NCBI GenBank assembly: GCA_018335035.1
Contig: JAGXKT010000005.1
Location: 62,001-126,000, forward strand
Reading direction: 5' to 3'
Origin: Phycisphaerae bacterium
GTDB lineage: Bacteria > Planctomycetota > Phycisphaerae > SM23-33
Length of the DNA stretch: 64,000 nt
In this document: in pieces, positions 35,447-45,922 of the stretch
Layout: each line of letters starts with the position of its first letter
Numbering within the stretch: position 1 is the stretch's first letter
Translations under genes and position numbers: made by a program
Notes under the pieces: generated by a model
Told to the model about the DNA's origin: nothing
The model's database searches: none
What the model saw: only the letters and a program-made list of their open reading frames with translations

Positions 35447-37012
35447 ATGGCGTACCTTGTACTGGCCCGCAAATACCGTAGCCGGACCTTCGCGGAGGTC
35501 ATCGGACAGGAACATGTCGCCCGCACGCTGACCCGCGCGATCGAGGCCGGGCGCGTCGCCCACGCCTACCTGTTCACCGGCACCCGCGGCGTGGGCAAGA
35601 CGACCATGGCGCGGATCCTGGCCAAGGCGCTGAACTGCCAGTCCGTCGAGGAGCCCACGCCGGAGCCCTGCAACGACTGCGAGACGTGCACGGCGATTGG
35701 TCGCGGCGACGACATCGACGTCGTCGAGATCGACGGTGCGAGCAACACCGGCGTCGACGACGTCCGCGAGCTGCGATCGAACGCGATCTACCGCCCCGCC
35801 CGCAGCCGGTACAAGATCTACTACATCGACGAAGTCCACATGCTCTCGACCGCGGCGTTCAACGCCCTGCTCAAGACGCTCGAAGAGCCGCCCGAGCACG
35901 TGAAGTTCATCTTCTCGACCACCGAGGTCGCCAAGATTCCCGCAACGATCCTCTCGCGCTGTCAGCGGTTCGACTTCCGCAACATCCCCACCGACCGCAT
36001 CGCCGAGCATCTCAGGAGCATCTGCGCTGCTGAGAGCGTCCAGGTCGACGACGACGCGATCTTCCGCATCGCTCGCGCCGCAGCCGGATCCATGCGCGAC
36101 GGCGTCTCGCTGCTGGACCAGCTGCTCTCCTCGGCCGAGCAGGTCACCGATGAGGCGGTCGTCCGCGTGCTGGGCACGCCCGCCGACGAGCGCGTTCTGG
36201 CAATCGTCGCCGCCGTCGCCGCCGGCGATGCCCCCGCGGCGCTGGGCGAGCTGGCGACGGTGCTCGATTCCGGCGTGACGCTGCCCAGCGCCACGACGGC
36301 AGTGGGCGAAGCGTTTCGCCACCTGCTGCTGGCATCCACCTGCGGGCCCGACAGCCGGCTGATCGAGTTGCCCGAGTCGCAGCGGCAACAGGTCGCAGAG
36401 CTGACCGAGCAGTTCTCCGTGCCCACGCTGGTCTACGCGCTGGGCATGCTCCAGACGCTCGAACGCAACGTGCGAAGCTCGAGCGTCGGCCGCGGACTGA
36501 TCGAAGCGGCCCTGGTTCGCCTCGCCGCCGCCGACCAGTTCGTAGACCCCGGCGCGCTCCTCGAGCGGCTCGAGGCGCTGGCCGACGGCAACCGCCCCGC
36601 GCAGCTCCGCGGCGGCGCCCGCCCCGCACGAACCGGACAGGCCCCCGGACGGGCGCAAAAAAAAAAGCCCCCGCTAACCGGCGCCGCTAGCGACGAACCG
36701 GCCCAATCCGCCCCAGCCGGCGTCACGCCGCAGCCGGCGTCACGCGGTGCCGCACCCCCGACCACACCGACCCGGGTTCAACCCGATGAATCGGCGTCAT
36801 CCGGAGCGGATACAGTCTCTGGCGACGCAGGCATCTACATGCCCCAACCGGCGGCGCCGAAACTCACCACCGCCGAACGCAATGCGATCGCCAACGACCC
36901 GGCCGTTCGCGAGGTGACGGACCTTTTCGGCGGACGCGTGGTGGACATCCGCCGCGAAGCGCCACCGGCGGAGCCGACCGAAGGCGACACCGAGGACACG
37001 GACCCCGACTGA
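35447..37012 (+). CDS. dnaX: DNA polymerase III subunit tau (gamma by frameshift/slippage)
   Basis: MAYLVLARKYRSRTFAEVIGQEHVARTL, GTRGVGKTTMARILAKALNC, DEVHMLSTAAFNALLKTLEEPP. Confidence 0.97.
   Translation: MAYLVLARKYRSRTFAEVIGQEHVARTLTRAIEAGRVAHAYLFTGTRGVGKTTMARILAKALNCQSVEEPTPEPCNDCETCTAIGRGDDIDVVEIDGASNTGVDDVRELRSNAIYRPARSRYKIYYIDEVHMLSTAAFNALLKTLEEPPEHVKFIFSTTEVAKIPATILSRCQRFDFRNIPTDRIAEHLRSICAAESVQVDDDAIFRIARAAAGSMRDGVSLLDQLLSSAEQVTDEAVVRVLGTPADERVLAIVAAVAAGDAPAALGELATVLDSGVTLPSATTAVGEAFRHLLLASTCGPDSRLIELPESQRQQVAELTEQFSVPTLVYALGMLQTLERNVRSSSVGRGLIEAALVRLAAADQFVDPGALLERLEALADGNRPAQLRGGARPARTGQAPGRAQKKKPPLTGAASDEPAQSAPAGVTPQPASRGAAPPTTPTRVQPDESASSGADTVSGDAGIYMPQPAAPKLTTAERNAIANDPAVREVTDLFGGRVVDIRREAPPAEPTEGDTEDTDPD
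36657..36666 (+). promoter_or_regulatory. A10 homopolymer slippery site within dnaX
   Basis: CAA AAA AAA AAG CCC; -1 frame stops at TAG 36688-36690, +1 frame at TAA 36675-36677. Confidence 0.75.
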
Positions 37013-37139
37013 GCGCCGCCGGCGTTGCCGCGACGCCGTCGAGGTGCTACAGTGACGTCATCGTCGGGTGCCACCCACGTCGCGCCCCGTCACACTGGCA
37101 CGGGCGAGTCGACGCGCCGCCCGAATGAAGGTAACCTCA

Positions 37140-37469
37140 ATGTTCGGAAACCTTGGCAAGATGATGAAGATGGCCGGACAGCTCAAGACGAACCTGCCGG
37201 CCGTGCAGGAGAAGATCGCCACCAGCGAATTCACGGCCGCCGCCGGCGACGGTGCCGTCACGGCAACGGTCAACGGGCGGTTGAAGCTGACGGACCTTCG
37301 AATCGCACCGCAACTGCTGTCCGACGAGGCAACCGACGCCGCACGCCTTGCGGAGCTGGTCACCGCGGCCGTAGGCGACGCGCAGGACCAGGCCGTCGAA
37401 GCCATGCAGCAGGCCGTCCGCGAGTTGACCGGCGGCGAGGACATCCCCGGACTGAGCGACATGCTCTAG
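37140..37469 (+). CDS. ybaB: YbaB/EbfC nucleoid-associated protein
   Basis: MFGNLGKMMKMAGQLKTNLPAVQEKIA; between dnaX and recR. Confidence 0.9.
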   Translation: MFGNLGKMMKMAGQLKTNLPAVQEKIATSEFTAAAGDGAVTATVNGRLKLTDLRIAPQLLSDEATDAARLAELVTAAVGDAQDQAVEAMQQAVRELTGGEDIPGLSDML

Positions 37470-37473
37470 CCCC

Positions 37474-38073
37474 ATGGCCGAGTATGCCGAAACCATCCAG
37501 CACCTGATCGACCAGTTCGGCAAGCTGCCGGGCATCGGCGCCCGCACGGCCGAGCGGCTGGCGTTTCATATCCTCAAAAGCGCCGAAGCCGATGCCATGG
37601 CGCTGGCGAGGGCGATCCATGACGTCAAGACGAAGATCCACCCCTGCGCGACGTGCTTCAACCTCACCGAAGGCGAGACGTGCGCGATCTGCGCCGACCC
37701 GCGGCGGGACCGCTCGGTGATCTGCGTGGTCGAGCAGCCCAAGGACCTGCTGGCGATCGAGTCGACCGGGGCGTACGACGGCGTCTACCACGTGCTGATG
37801 GGCCACATCGCGCCGCTGGAAGGCGCCGAGCCGGAAGACCTGACGATCGACGCGCTGGAACAGCGCATCCGCGCCGGCGGCGTCAACGAAGTGGTCCTGG
37901 CGACAAACCCGACCGTCTCGGGCGACGGAACCGCGTTGCACATCGCATCGCTGGTCGAGCCACTCGGCGTGCGCGTGACGCGCCTGGCACGCGGGCTGCC
38001 GACCGGCGGGCAGATCGAGTACGCCAACCAGTCCATCCTCACCGACGCCATCACCGAGCGGCGCCGGGTCTGA
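37474..38073 (+). CDS. recR: Recombination protein RecR
   Basis: LIDQFGKLPGIGARTAERLAFHIL, CxxC zinc motif, VLMGHIAPLEGAEPEDLTIDAL, RLARGLPTGGQIEYANQSILTDA. Confidence 0.97.
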   Translation: MAEYAETIQHLIDQFGKLPGIGARTAERLAFHILKSAEADAMALARAIHDVKTKIHPCATCFNLTEGETCAICADPRRDRSVICVVEQPKDLLAIESTGAYDGVYHVLMGHIAPLEGAEPEDLTIDALEQRIRAGGVNEVVLATNPTVSGDGTALHIASLVEPLGVRVTRLARGLPTGGQIEYANQSILTDAITERRRV

Positions 38074-38121
38074 CGCGACACCCCCGGCCGACACCAGGTT
38101 TCGGATCACGCGGGCGCCGCT

Positions 38122-38700
38122 TCACGTGCCGCGCATCAGATTGACCGCCTCGGTGCGCGTGGCGAGGTTGCTCTTGAACAGCCCGCGCATCGCCGAGGTG
38201 ACCATGACCGAACCGGGCTTCTTGACCCCGCGGATCGCCATGCACGTGTGCTCGGCCTCGATGATGACGCCGGCGCCCTTGGCGTTCAGCTCGCGCATCA
38301 GCAGGTCCGCGACCTGACTGGTCAGACGCTCCTGCACCTGCGGGCGGCGGGCGCAAACCTCCACCACCCGCGCCAGCTTGCTGACGCCGACGACCTTGCC
38401 CCGCGGCAGATACGCCACGTGCGCGTGGCCCATGAACGGAAGCAGGTGATGCTCGCACATCGAGTAGAAGGGAATCTCCCGCAGCACGACCATTTCGTCG
38501 TACTGCTCGGTGAAATTGACGGCCAGATGCTTTGCCGCGTCCTCATACATCCCCCCGAACAACTCGCGGTACATTGCGGCGACGCGCCGCGGCGTCTCCC
38601 GCAGTCCCTCGCGATCCGGATCCTCGCCGATCGCCTCGAGCATTTGCCGCACCGCCTGCTCGATCGCGGCCGTATCCACACGATGGTCCTGGCTGCTCAT
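38122..38700 (-). CDS. folE: GTP cyclohydrolase I
   Basis: MCEHHLLPFMGHAHVAYLPRGKVVGVSKLARVVEVCARRPQVQERLT. Confidence 0.97.
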   Translation of the reverse strand: MSSQDHRVDTAAIEQAVRQMLEAIGEDPDREGLRETPRRVAAMYRELFGGMYEDAAKHLAVNFTEQYDEMVVLREIPFYSMCEHHLLPFMGHAHVAYLPRGKVVGVSKLARVVEVCARRPQVQERLTSQVADLLMRELNAKGAGVIIEAEHTCMAIRGVKKPGSVMVTSAMRGLFKSNLATRTEAVNLMRGT

Positions 38701-38734
38701 GCTGCTGGTTCTCCCGGGGCAAAGGGACACGCGT

Positions 38735-38763
38735 CTTATACTCCCCCGCGCGGCGCGGGTCAA
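38735..38763 (-). promoter_or_regulatory. folE promoter candidate TTGACC-17-TATAAG
   Basis: Minus-strand TTGACC 38763-38758 and TATAAG 38740-38735. Confidence 0.55.
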
Positions 38764-38945
38764 ACGCCGCATGCACTGGCCCCGTCCCAGGTGGGGGCTG
38801 AATTGCACCGTGGCCATGCCGGCCGAGTGCGCCACGACCGGCCGTGCCCGCCCGGGCAAGATGCTCGTGCGACACGTGGGCCGGACGCCCATGCCGCGAT
38901 TCCGCCGCACATCGGCCGCCGATTAGGCCCGCCGCCCGCGTGGGA

Positions 38946-40145
38946 TCATCTGGAAACCGCTTTGATCAACCGCGCCGAAGCCAGGTCCACATGATCGGCC
39001 ACGTCCAGGTCGTTCGGGCCGTAGTCCACGCGAATCGTCAACCGCCGCACCCCCGCGACGTCCAGGCGTACGGGCCGTGCCTCGTCGGTGCCCGCCACGG
39101 TCCATGGTTCGCCCAGCGGCTCGCCGTCGCCGAGAAAGCTCACGACGGCCTCGCCGTGCGGACGGACGGCGTCATCGATGCCCACGACGGCGACGAGCTG
39201 CACGAATTCCTCATCGAGCGCCCACGTCAACTCGCAGAAGCTGTGCAGCCCGAGCCCGTGCGGGTACGTCCGGCCGTCCAGGCGGAGCGGTCCGCCGCCC
39301 GCGGCGGCATCGACACGATAGGCAAAGGTTTCAAATACGCCGTGTTGCGTCACGCGGACGGGTTCGAGTTGACCAAGCGGAACCACACGTCCGGAGCGGA
39401 AGCGAATCTCCGCCACGTCCTTGCGGGCGATGCGACAGGTTCCCAGTTCGCTGCCGCTGACGGTCAGGTGCTCGGCGTCCAGTGCAAGCGTGTCGAAAGC
39501 CACCTGCGTGCCGTCGCGCGCCCGGACCGTCCCCGCAGGTTTCGGCGCTTCCCGCGGCGCGCGAGCGAAGTATATCGCCGCGACGCGCTTTCGGGCGAAG
39601 GTGCGATCTCGGCCTTTCCAGTGAAACGTAATCGTCTCGTCATCCAGCGCCTTCAATGCTCCGCTGACGGTCAACCAGTTCCCGTCGCCGCGAGGAAGAA
39701 CCAACACATCCTGGGCCTGACGGGTCAGCGCCATCTCTTCACACTTGCGTTGGACGGCTCGGGTCGTCATGGCCTCGGGCGGCTGGTACAGAACGCTCGC
39801 TGCCGCCAGCGGCAACTCGGCGCGCCCGAGCAAGCCGCTGCGCAACACCAGCCGCTCCTCAACCAGGGTCAGTTCGCTCAGCGGCAGCACGTCACCGGTG
39901 ACGCTGGTCAGCACAAGCGTACCGTGTGTCATCGGGTCGGCCGCAGCCGCCAAGGTCACGCGCGCCAACGCGTCGCGCGGGACGGTGCGGCGGGTCTCGC
40001 CATCGCGCAACACGAGCGTTTGGTCATCGAGGGACACGATATGTCCGTCGAGCTGTCGGGCATCGATCCGCTCGACTTGTCCGCCGGCCGCCAGCGCCGC
40101 ACAAGCCCCGGCCGCCGCCACTGCCATTGCGACGTGCCGCGTCAC
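38946..40145 (-). CDS. NPCBM/NEW2-like domain secreted protein
   Basis: Signal peptide-like start; C-terminal GRTYPHGLGLHSFCELTWALDEEFVQLVAVVGIDD...VVSFLGDGE. Confidence 0.65.
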   Translation of the reverse strand: MTRHVAMAVAAAGACAALAAGGQVERIDARQLDGHIVSLDDQTLVLRDGETRRTVPRDALARVTLAAAADPMTHGTLVLTSVTGDVLPLSELTLVEERLVLRSGLLGRAELPLAAASVLYQPPEAMTTRAVQRKCEEMALTRQAQDVLVLPRGDGNWLTVSGALKALDDETITFHWKGRDRTFARKRVAAIYFARAPREAPKPAGTVRARDGTQVAFDTLALDAEHLTVSGSELGTCRIARKDVAEIRFRSGRVVPLGQLEPVRVTQHGVFETFAYRVDAAAGGGPLRLDGRTYPHGLGLHSFCELTWALDEEFVQLVAVVGIDDAVRPHGEAVVSFLGDGEPLGEPWTVAGTDEARPVRLDVAGVRRLTIRVDYGPNDLDVADHVDLASARLIKAVSR

Positions 40146-41359
40146 GGCGTGTCCTCCGCTTCGGACATGGCCTTACGGTATTCCTTAATCAACGTGCGGT
40201 ATTTCTCCGGGTAGAGCTTGCGCATCGCCTCCATGATCCGTTCACGTTGTTCCGGGGGCAACTGAGCCCAGTCCTCGGCGCCGTCTCCCGGAAGCGGATC
40301 GCTCATCTCGGGCGGCCGCTCCGCGGTTCCCGCCGGAAGGAAGCTGCTGTCGGCGGGGCGGCTCGGACGAGCCGGTGTCCCACGCGGCACGCCGGCGACG
40401 GCGCGGCCGGGCTTGCCCTCCTCGCCCGTCTTGCCATTCTTGCCTTTGTTGCCCGGCTTCTGCTTTCTGCCGCTCCGCCCGGACCTGCCGCCCTGCTCCT
40501 CGGCGAGCTTGATCAGGTCCGTCAACACACCCACGATTTCATCCTGCGTCTTGCGCGTCTCGGGCCCGCTGTCCGTCGCGGCGAGGCGCTGGCGAACCGT
40601 CCCCATGCGTTCCGTCAGGGCGCCGAGGGGATCGGCGTAGATGTCGGCAAGCTCCTTCGCCCGCGCGTAGATGCGATCGTACTCGGCCTTGGACAACGTC
40701 AGCCCGTAGTTGTTGAGACAATGCGCGTACAGGACCGCCGCGTAGTACAGCCGACCGGCGGCCTCCTGGGTTTTGGCGGCCTGAACAACCGACATCGACG
40801 AGAAGCTGGTGCGATCCCGCATCTGCTCCATGATCTTCTTATAGGTCGTAACGGCCAGGTAGTGCGAATCGGTTCTTCGCAGACACTCGGCCGCCAGGTA
40901 ATGCAGCGCGGCGCTGCGGTAATCCGTGTCGCGGTCGTGGACCTTGAGCATCTTCCGAAGCTTCGGCAACGCGTCAGCCGGCGTGTCCCCGGTGGCGTCG
41001 GCGTACACCTCAGCAAACGCGTCGTCAACGGCCGCGAACGCGCGGCAAATGCACGCGATGTTGTCGAGTTGTGTGTCGATGTCCGCATCGCCGAGGATAG
41101 CGACGGCTTCATCCTTGGCGTCCGGGGCGTAGAGCAGACCCCCGCGAATCTCCGCGGCCACGGCGTCACGTTCCATCTTCAGCCGCGCCGCAGCCGCCTC
41201 GTCAAGCAGCGCGTCGATCTCTTCACGACTCATGCCGACGAGTGGATCGTAACCGTCCGTCGCGCCTGCGCCTGTCGGCACTTGAGCGGCGGCACCGCCC
41301 GTCGACAGTAACAGCATGAGCACGGCTAGACCTGTCTGAACAGCCCGTGTACGTTTCAT
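40142..41359 (-). CDS. Secreted protein of unknown function
   Basis: Signal peptide-like MKRTRAVQTGLAVLMLLLSTGGAAAQ; overlaps both neighbouring ORFs by 4 nt. Confidence 0.65.
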   Translation of the reverse strand: MKRTRAVQTGLAVLMLLLSTGGAAAQVPTGAGATDGYDPLVGMSREEIDALLDEAAAARLKMERDAVAAEIRGGLLYAPDAKDEAVAILGDADIDTQLDNIACICRAFAAVDDAFAEVYADATGDTPADALPKLRKMLKVHDRDTDYRSAALHYLAAECLRRTDSHYLAVTTYKKIMEQMRDRTSFSSMSVVQAAKTQEAAGRLYYAAVLYAHCLNNYGLTLSKAEYDRIYARAKELADIYADPLGALTERMGTVRQRLAATDSGPETRKTQDEIVGVLTDLIKLAEEQGGRSGRSGRKQKPGNKGKNGKTGEEGKPGRAVAGVPRGTPARPSRPADSSFLPAGTAERPPEMSDPLPGDGAEDWAQLPPEQRERIMEAMRKLYPEKYRTLIKEYRKAMSEAEDTP

Positions 41360-43572
41360 GGCAGTGGTCCTTCGTCCACGCTTTGGCCAAGCTGCATGGA
41401 CTTGGCAATGTCGCGTGTCATCTTCTCGACCTTCTTCTGTCGCGCGGCCAGCTTCTCGTGCGCCTCGGCGGCCTGTGCGTCAGACACGTCGCCGCCCTTT
41501 ACCTGCCTGGCGAGCACGCCGGTGCGCCGGTTGACGTCCTGCTGCAACGCGAGCAGCAGCTTCAGTTCGGCAACACGCGGAATCAGCGGCGCTTTGCCGC
41601 GGCGCCCACCCCCCGCCCCGCCGGCTCCCGCTCCGCCTCCGCCCGCCTTGACGCGGTCGGCGAACTCCTTGCGGATGGCGTCGATCATTTGGCGCAGCGC
41701 CTGCTCGATTCCGGCCTGCATCCCCTGCGTTATGGGTCCGGCGCGGCGGTCGGTCAATCGCGTGCTCGCGTCGGTCATGTCGGCGCGGACTTCGCCAAGA
41801 ATCGCCGGGAACACCACCGTCGTGCCTTCCGCGGCGAGCATCTTGGCGATGTGCTCGATCTCGCCGGCCAGGGCGCCCTGGCGATTGCCCAACTCGCCGA
41901 GGGCGACCTGGTCGGGCCGGCCGTATCCTTCCTCGCCGCGCCGCGCGTGGATGCCGGCGGTCTCGGCGCTGACGGACTTCTGCTTTCGAAGGATCACATC
42001 GAGCATGCGATCGACGCGCGCGAGCGTCTCGGCCTGCATCATCTCGCGACTGTCGTCGATGGCCTCATCCAGCGCATCCCGCGCCTGCTTCATCGCGTCG
42101 AGGGCTTCCTTCTGGCGCGCGTTGGCGCCGCCGGCGTTGGACTTGCCGAGTTGCTTGCCGGCCTTGCCCATCGCTCCGGCCGCCTGCTTCATAGACTTCT
42201 GGCCCGGACCCGCCGCGTCGCCCTCGCTCATCTTGCCCGCCGTCTTCCCGGCGCGGTGCGCCAACGCGTCCTGCTGCGGCTTCTGCTCGGCGAGTTTGCG
42301 GTCCAGCGCCTTCTTGACGCGCCGGTGCAACTCGGCGAGGCGCTCTCGCTCGTCTTCAAGGTGCTTCAGCGCCTCATCCTGATGTTTGCACGCGGCGTCC
42401 GGGTCCTGGGCGTTGAGCTTGTCCGCGGCGCGATCCATCTCCTGCGCCGCTCCGGACAAATCCGGCGCGTCGGAATCGCGAGCGACGTCCGCTGTTTTGG
42501 ATGCGTCCGACGCCTTCCGCGTCCGCCCGGCCAGGGCGTCTTGTTCGCCGGCGATCTTTCCGGCCGGCGTGTCGGCGGCAGCGGCCTTCATCGCGCGCGT
42601 CAATGCCGCGCGGGCCGCTCGTAAGTCGTCCGCGGCACTCGCCTGTGACGCGCCCGCATCCTGCCGCAACCCGGATCCGAGGGCCTCTGCGGCCCGCTGC
42701 ATCGTCTCGCCGCCGGCGGCGGTTTTGCCGGCCGCGTCGTCGAGCGCCTCGCGGCCATCGGCGGCATCGGCCAGCGACGCCTTGACCTCGGGGCGTGCGG
42801 CGGCGTTGGTGACGGCTTTCGAAAGTTCAGCGGCCGCCTCAGCCAGCTCGCCCTGCTTGCGCCCGACAACGGGAAGCTCCCGCCCGCCGACAACGGCGGT
42901 CTCGCGGGCCACGGCCTGATGGTGCGCGAGGAGTTCATCGACGCGATCACGCAGTTTCGCCAGCGTACCTGCGGCCGTGTCGGCGTTTTCGAGGGTGCCG
43001 GTCTTATCGCGCAAGGCCTTCTGTGCGGCGATCAGCGCGGCGATCTGCTTATCGAGCTTGCCGACGTGTTCGTCGATCTCGCCCGCGCGCTTGTGCAGGT
43101 CGCTGATGCGTTCCAGCGCGGCCTGATCGTCGATCAGGTCGTCGATATCGTCGCGGAGCTTCTGCCACTTCCTGATGCTTTCGAGTCGTTTGTCCGCGTC
43201 GGTCACGCCCTCGCGCAGCAGACGCAGCAGGCGCTTGAGCTTCTCGATGACGCGACCCTCGTGCCGCGACGCCAATTCCGTCATGCCCTTGCGGAGATAC
43301 TCGACGACCTTGTCCATGTCCTGCGATATCGCGTAGGCCCCGCGGGCACGCTGCACCGCTTCGCGCAGAATCTCGGCCGAGTCCGGCTCCGTATCGCTCA
43401 GCTCCTCGGCGAGCGCGAGCATCTCGGCCGTCAACTCGTCGAATTGCCGCTTGGTCAACTGCTGCCGGTGAGCCAGTTCGCCCGTTCGAGCGTCGGACGT
43501 GTCGACCGTCTGGCCAGATGCGGCGACGGCCGTCAGCCAGACAACGCCTGCACAGGTAATGACGAATCTCAT
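41356..43572 (-). CDS. Secreted coiled-coil protein of unknown function
   Basis: Signal peptide-like start; Glu/Lys/Ala-rich heptad-like sequence throughout. Confidence 0.65.
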   Translation of the reverse strand: MRFVITCAGVVWLTAVAASGQTVDTSDARTGELAHRQQLTKRQFDELTAEMLALAEELSDTEPDSAEILREAVQRARGAYAISQDMDKVVEYLRKGMTELASRHEGRVIEKLKRLLRLLREGVTDADKRLESIRKWQKLRDDIDDLIDDQAALERISDLHKRAGEIDEHVGKLDKQIAALIAAQKALRDKTGTLENADTAAGTLAKLRDRVDELLAHHQAVARETAVVGGRELPVVGRKQGELAEAAAELSKAVTNAAARPEVKASLADAADGREALDDAAGKTAAGGETMQRAAEALGSGLRQDAGASQASAADDLRAARAALTRAMKAAAADTPAGKIAGEQDALAGRTRKASDASKTADVARDSDAPDLSGAAQEMDRAADKLNAQDPDAACKHQDEALKHLEDERERLAELHRRVKKALDRKLAEQKPQQDALAHRAGKTAGKMSEGDAAGPGQKSMKQAAGAMGKAGKQLGKSNAGGANARQKEALDAMKQARDALDEAIDDSREMMQAETLARVDRMLDVILRKQKSVSAETAGIHARRGEEGYGRPDQVALGELGNRQGALAGEIEHIAKMLAAEGTTVVFPAILGEVRADMTDASTRLTDRRAGPITQGMQAGIEQALRQMIDAIRKEFADRVKAGGGGAGAGGAGGGRRGKAPLIPRVAELKLLLALQQDVNRRTGVLARQVKGGDVSDAQAAEAHEKLAARQKKVEKMTRDIAKSMQLGQSVDEGPLP

Positions 43573-43582
43573 GTCGGTCTCC

Positions 43583-45916
43583 TCAGGGGTTTGGCTCCCG
43601 TTCGGTCGGACGCGTCGTGGTTCCGAAAAGTTCCTCGATATCCCGTCGGCGCTGCGTGTCGATTTCCTCTTGAAGCTTTTCCAGCCAATCGATCATCCGC
43701 TCGACGCGGTCGGCCATCACTTGAAGCGTGCGCAGCTTCTCCATGCGGCGCGCCACGGCCTTCATCTCAGTCAAAATGCGCTGCTGCTCGGCGGCGGCGT
43801 TTGCGACATCGCCGCCCGCGTCGGCAAGCCGCTCCAGCGTCACGGCGACGTTCACGCCGCGCGTCGCCAGCGATTTCAGCGGGTTAATGATGCCGACCGC
43901 CACGGCGACCCGCTCGTTGGCGTCGCCGATGCCATTGTACTCCATCTCCTCCAGCAGCCCGGCGAACGTCGTCGCCGCTTCGGCACACTGATCGGCCACA
44001 ACGCGCTGCGCTCGGGCCGAGTCCTCCAGCAGCGCCGGCGGCGCACTTGCGGGCGTCTCGGCGACCGCCGCCGTCTTGGCGCAGGCCGTCGTCTCAAGCT
44101 GAACCGCCCCGGCGAACCGGTCCGCCAGTTGCCTTTGGCGGGCGAACAGCTTCGCAGACAACTCGCTCCGCTCGACGACGTGCAGTTCCAGGGGCTCGCT
44201 GACGCGGCGCCCGGGCCCCGCAAGCTCGTCGGGGCGCGCATCGCATGCCACGGCCGCCAGGCGCGCCGTCTGCCCGGCCGAGACGGCACCATCCAGCGAC
44301 GCCTCGTGACGAAGCGTCACGTGCGACCGTTGCGCCGGACGAACCAATACCTTGACCGGACGGGTCGCCGCTTCGGTGTTGTCCTCGCGGGCAATGCGCA
44401 CGCTCAGCGCCGGCGCGACGAAATCCTCCCGAACGCCCTGCGGCGTGGTCTGCAGTTCCCGCGCCCGCTGCTCGACGAGCGACGTCCACGCCTCCGGCAC
44501 GGGGCCCACGGCCAGACCGTAGCCGTCCCGCGCGGTGATGCGTACGGGCAACACCGCATTCGGCGTGACGTACCGCATGTCCGGCAGCCCGCCGATCTTG
44601 GCGATCGTCACCGTCGGCGGCTCATCCGGAATCACGCGCAGGGAGAAGTCCTGTCCCGCCCCGTTTGTGTGCCCACTCTCGTCACGCAGGCGAATGTTCA
44701 GCATCTTCTCGGCGAAGACATTGTCATCCGACAGTACGACCCGCGCCTCGAACGTGCGTGTCGCCGCGCCCGGTTCGGAGCCGCTGCGCCATACGGTCCG
44801 CCCGACGAATTCGCCTCGCTCACCCGTGACGGGATCGATGCGCCAGGTTCCCAGGCGCACCTCGGCGGTCGCCGGTTTGTTGATGGCGGCCCGAAGGACC
44901 GCCGTTCCGCCAAAGGGCACGGCGGCAGCGGCCTCGCCGTCGTCGTGGTGCACCGGTTCGCGCTGCGTGTACGCCGGATAGCGCACTGTCAGCGAGACGC
45001 TCTCGACCCACGGGGGATCGATCACGTGCACCTGGTGCGGATTGCGTTTGTCCGTGTCGTCATCGCCTCCCGTGACGTAGAAGCTGAACGGCTCGTGGAT
45101 GTTACGGATGACCTTCTCGTAGCGCGGCTCCTTGTCGCCCGTCAGGGGGATGACCTCCTGAGAGGCCCGCCCGACGGACGCGAGCGTCCGATGCAGCGTA
45201 ATCTCGCGCGGCGCGACGCTGCCCGCAGCGACCCCGACGGTGATGCGCAGATCCTGCCCGCGCAGCACGGTGAAGTGCGGGCCGCCGCGGACGCTCAGGT
45301 AGGTCTCCTGCGGCCAAGGCGCCACGGCGGCGTCCGCCAGAAGCACGTTTCGCTGGAACCAGCGCCGCATGATGCCGCTTTTCCAGACGGTGAACCCGCC
45401 GAGCAGCATCACCGAGGCCAGGGCGATCAACGCCACACGGTGCAGGCGGCGCCGCTCGACGACGCGGTTGAAGTTCATCGCGGCGGCCGCGTGCCGTGCC
45501 TCGTCGCCCATGCGCGCGACCAGGGCGGCGCTGACGCCGGCGGTGCGGCCTGCGGCAAAACCCACCGCCCCGGCCAGGCGGTCCTCAAGCTGGGGGTACG
45601 CCCGCTCGACCAGCAGCGCCAACGCCTCCGGCGTCATCGCCACGTACAGCGGGCGCAGCAGTTGCGACCAGATGACGGCACAGACGCCCGCCACCGCCAG
45701 GCCCAGCACGATCAGACGAAGAACCCGCTCGTCCAGGCGCAAGGTGTAGTCCACCGCCAGCGTGCCGAACACACCGGCAACCAACACCACGAGCACCCAC
45801 GCCAGGCCCTCGCCGGCGAGGCGAAAACGCAACGCCTGCCGCAGCCGCCACAGCTTAGCGTACAACTCGTCCGGAAGTTCGTAGCGGCTCTGCATGATCT
45901 CGTCGCGGTTGTCCAT
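43583..45916 (-). CDS. Membrane-anchored DUF4175-like protein
   Basis: Two N-terminal TM segments, large extracytoplasmic part, coiled-coil C-terminus; operon position. Confidence 0.55.
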   Translation of the reverse strand: MDNRDEIMQSRYELPDELYAKLWRLRQALRFRLAGEGLAWVLVVLVAGVFGTLAVDYTLRLDERVLRLIVLGLAVAGVCAVIWSQLLRPLYVAMTPEALALLVERAYPQLEDRLAGAVGFAAGRTAGVSAALVARMGDEARHAAAAMNFNRVVERRRLHRVALIALASVMLLGGFTVWKSGIMRRWFQRNVLLADAAVAPWPQETYLSVRGGPHFTVLRGQDLRITVGVAAGSVAPREITLHRTLASVGRASQEVIPLTGDKEPRYEKVIRNIHEPFSFYVTGGDDDTDKRNPHQVHVIDPPWVESVSLTVRYPAYTQREPVHHDDGEAAAAVPFGGTAVLRAAINKPATAEVRLGTWRIDPVTGERGEFVGRTVWRSGSEPGAATRTFEARVVLSDDNVFAEKMLNIRLRDESGHTNGAGQDFSLRVIPDEPPTVTIAKIGGLPDMRYVTPNAVLPVRITARDGYGLAVGPVPEAWTSLVEQRARELQTTPQGVREDFVAPALSVRIAREDNTEAATRPVKVLVRPAQRSHVTLRHEASLDGAVSAGQTARLAAVACDARPDELAGPGRRVSEPLELHVVERSELSAKLFARQRQLADRFAGAVQLETTACAKTAAVAETPASAPPALLEDSARAQRVVADQCAEAATTFAGLLEEMEYNGIGDANERVAVAVGIINPLKSLATRGVNVAVTLERLADAGGDVANAAAEQQRILTEMKAVARRMEKLRTLQVMADRVERMIDWLEKLQEEIDTQRRRDIEELFGTTTRPTEREPNP

Positions 45917-45922
45917 ATCGAA

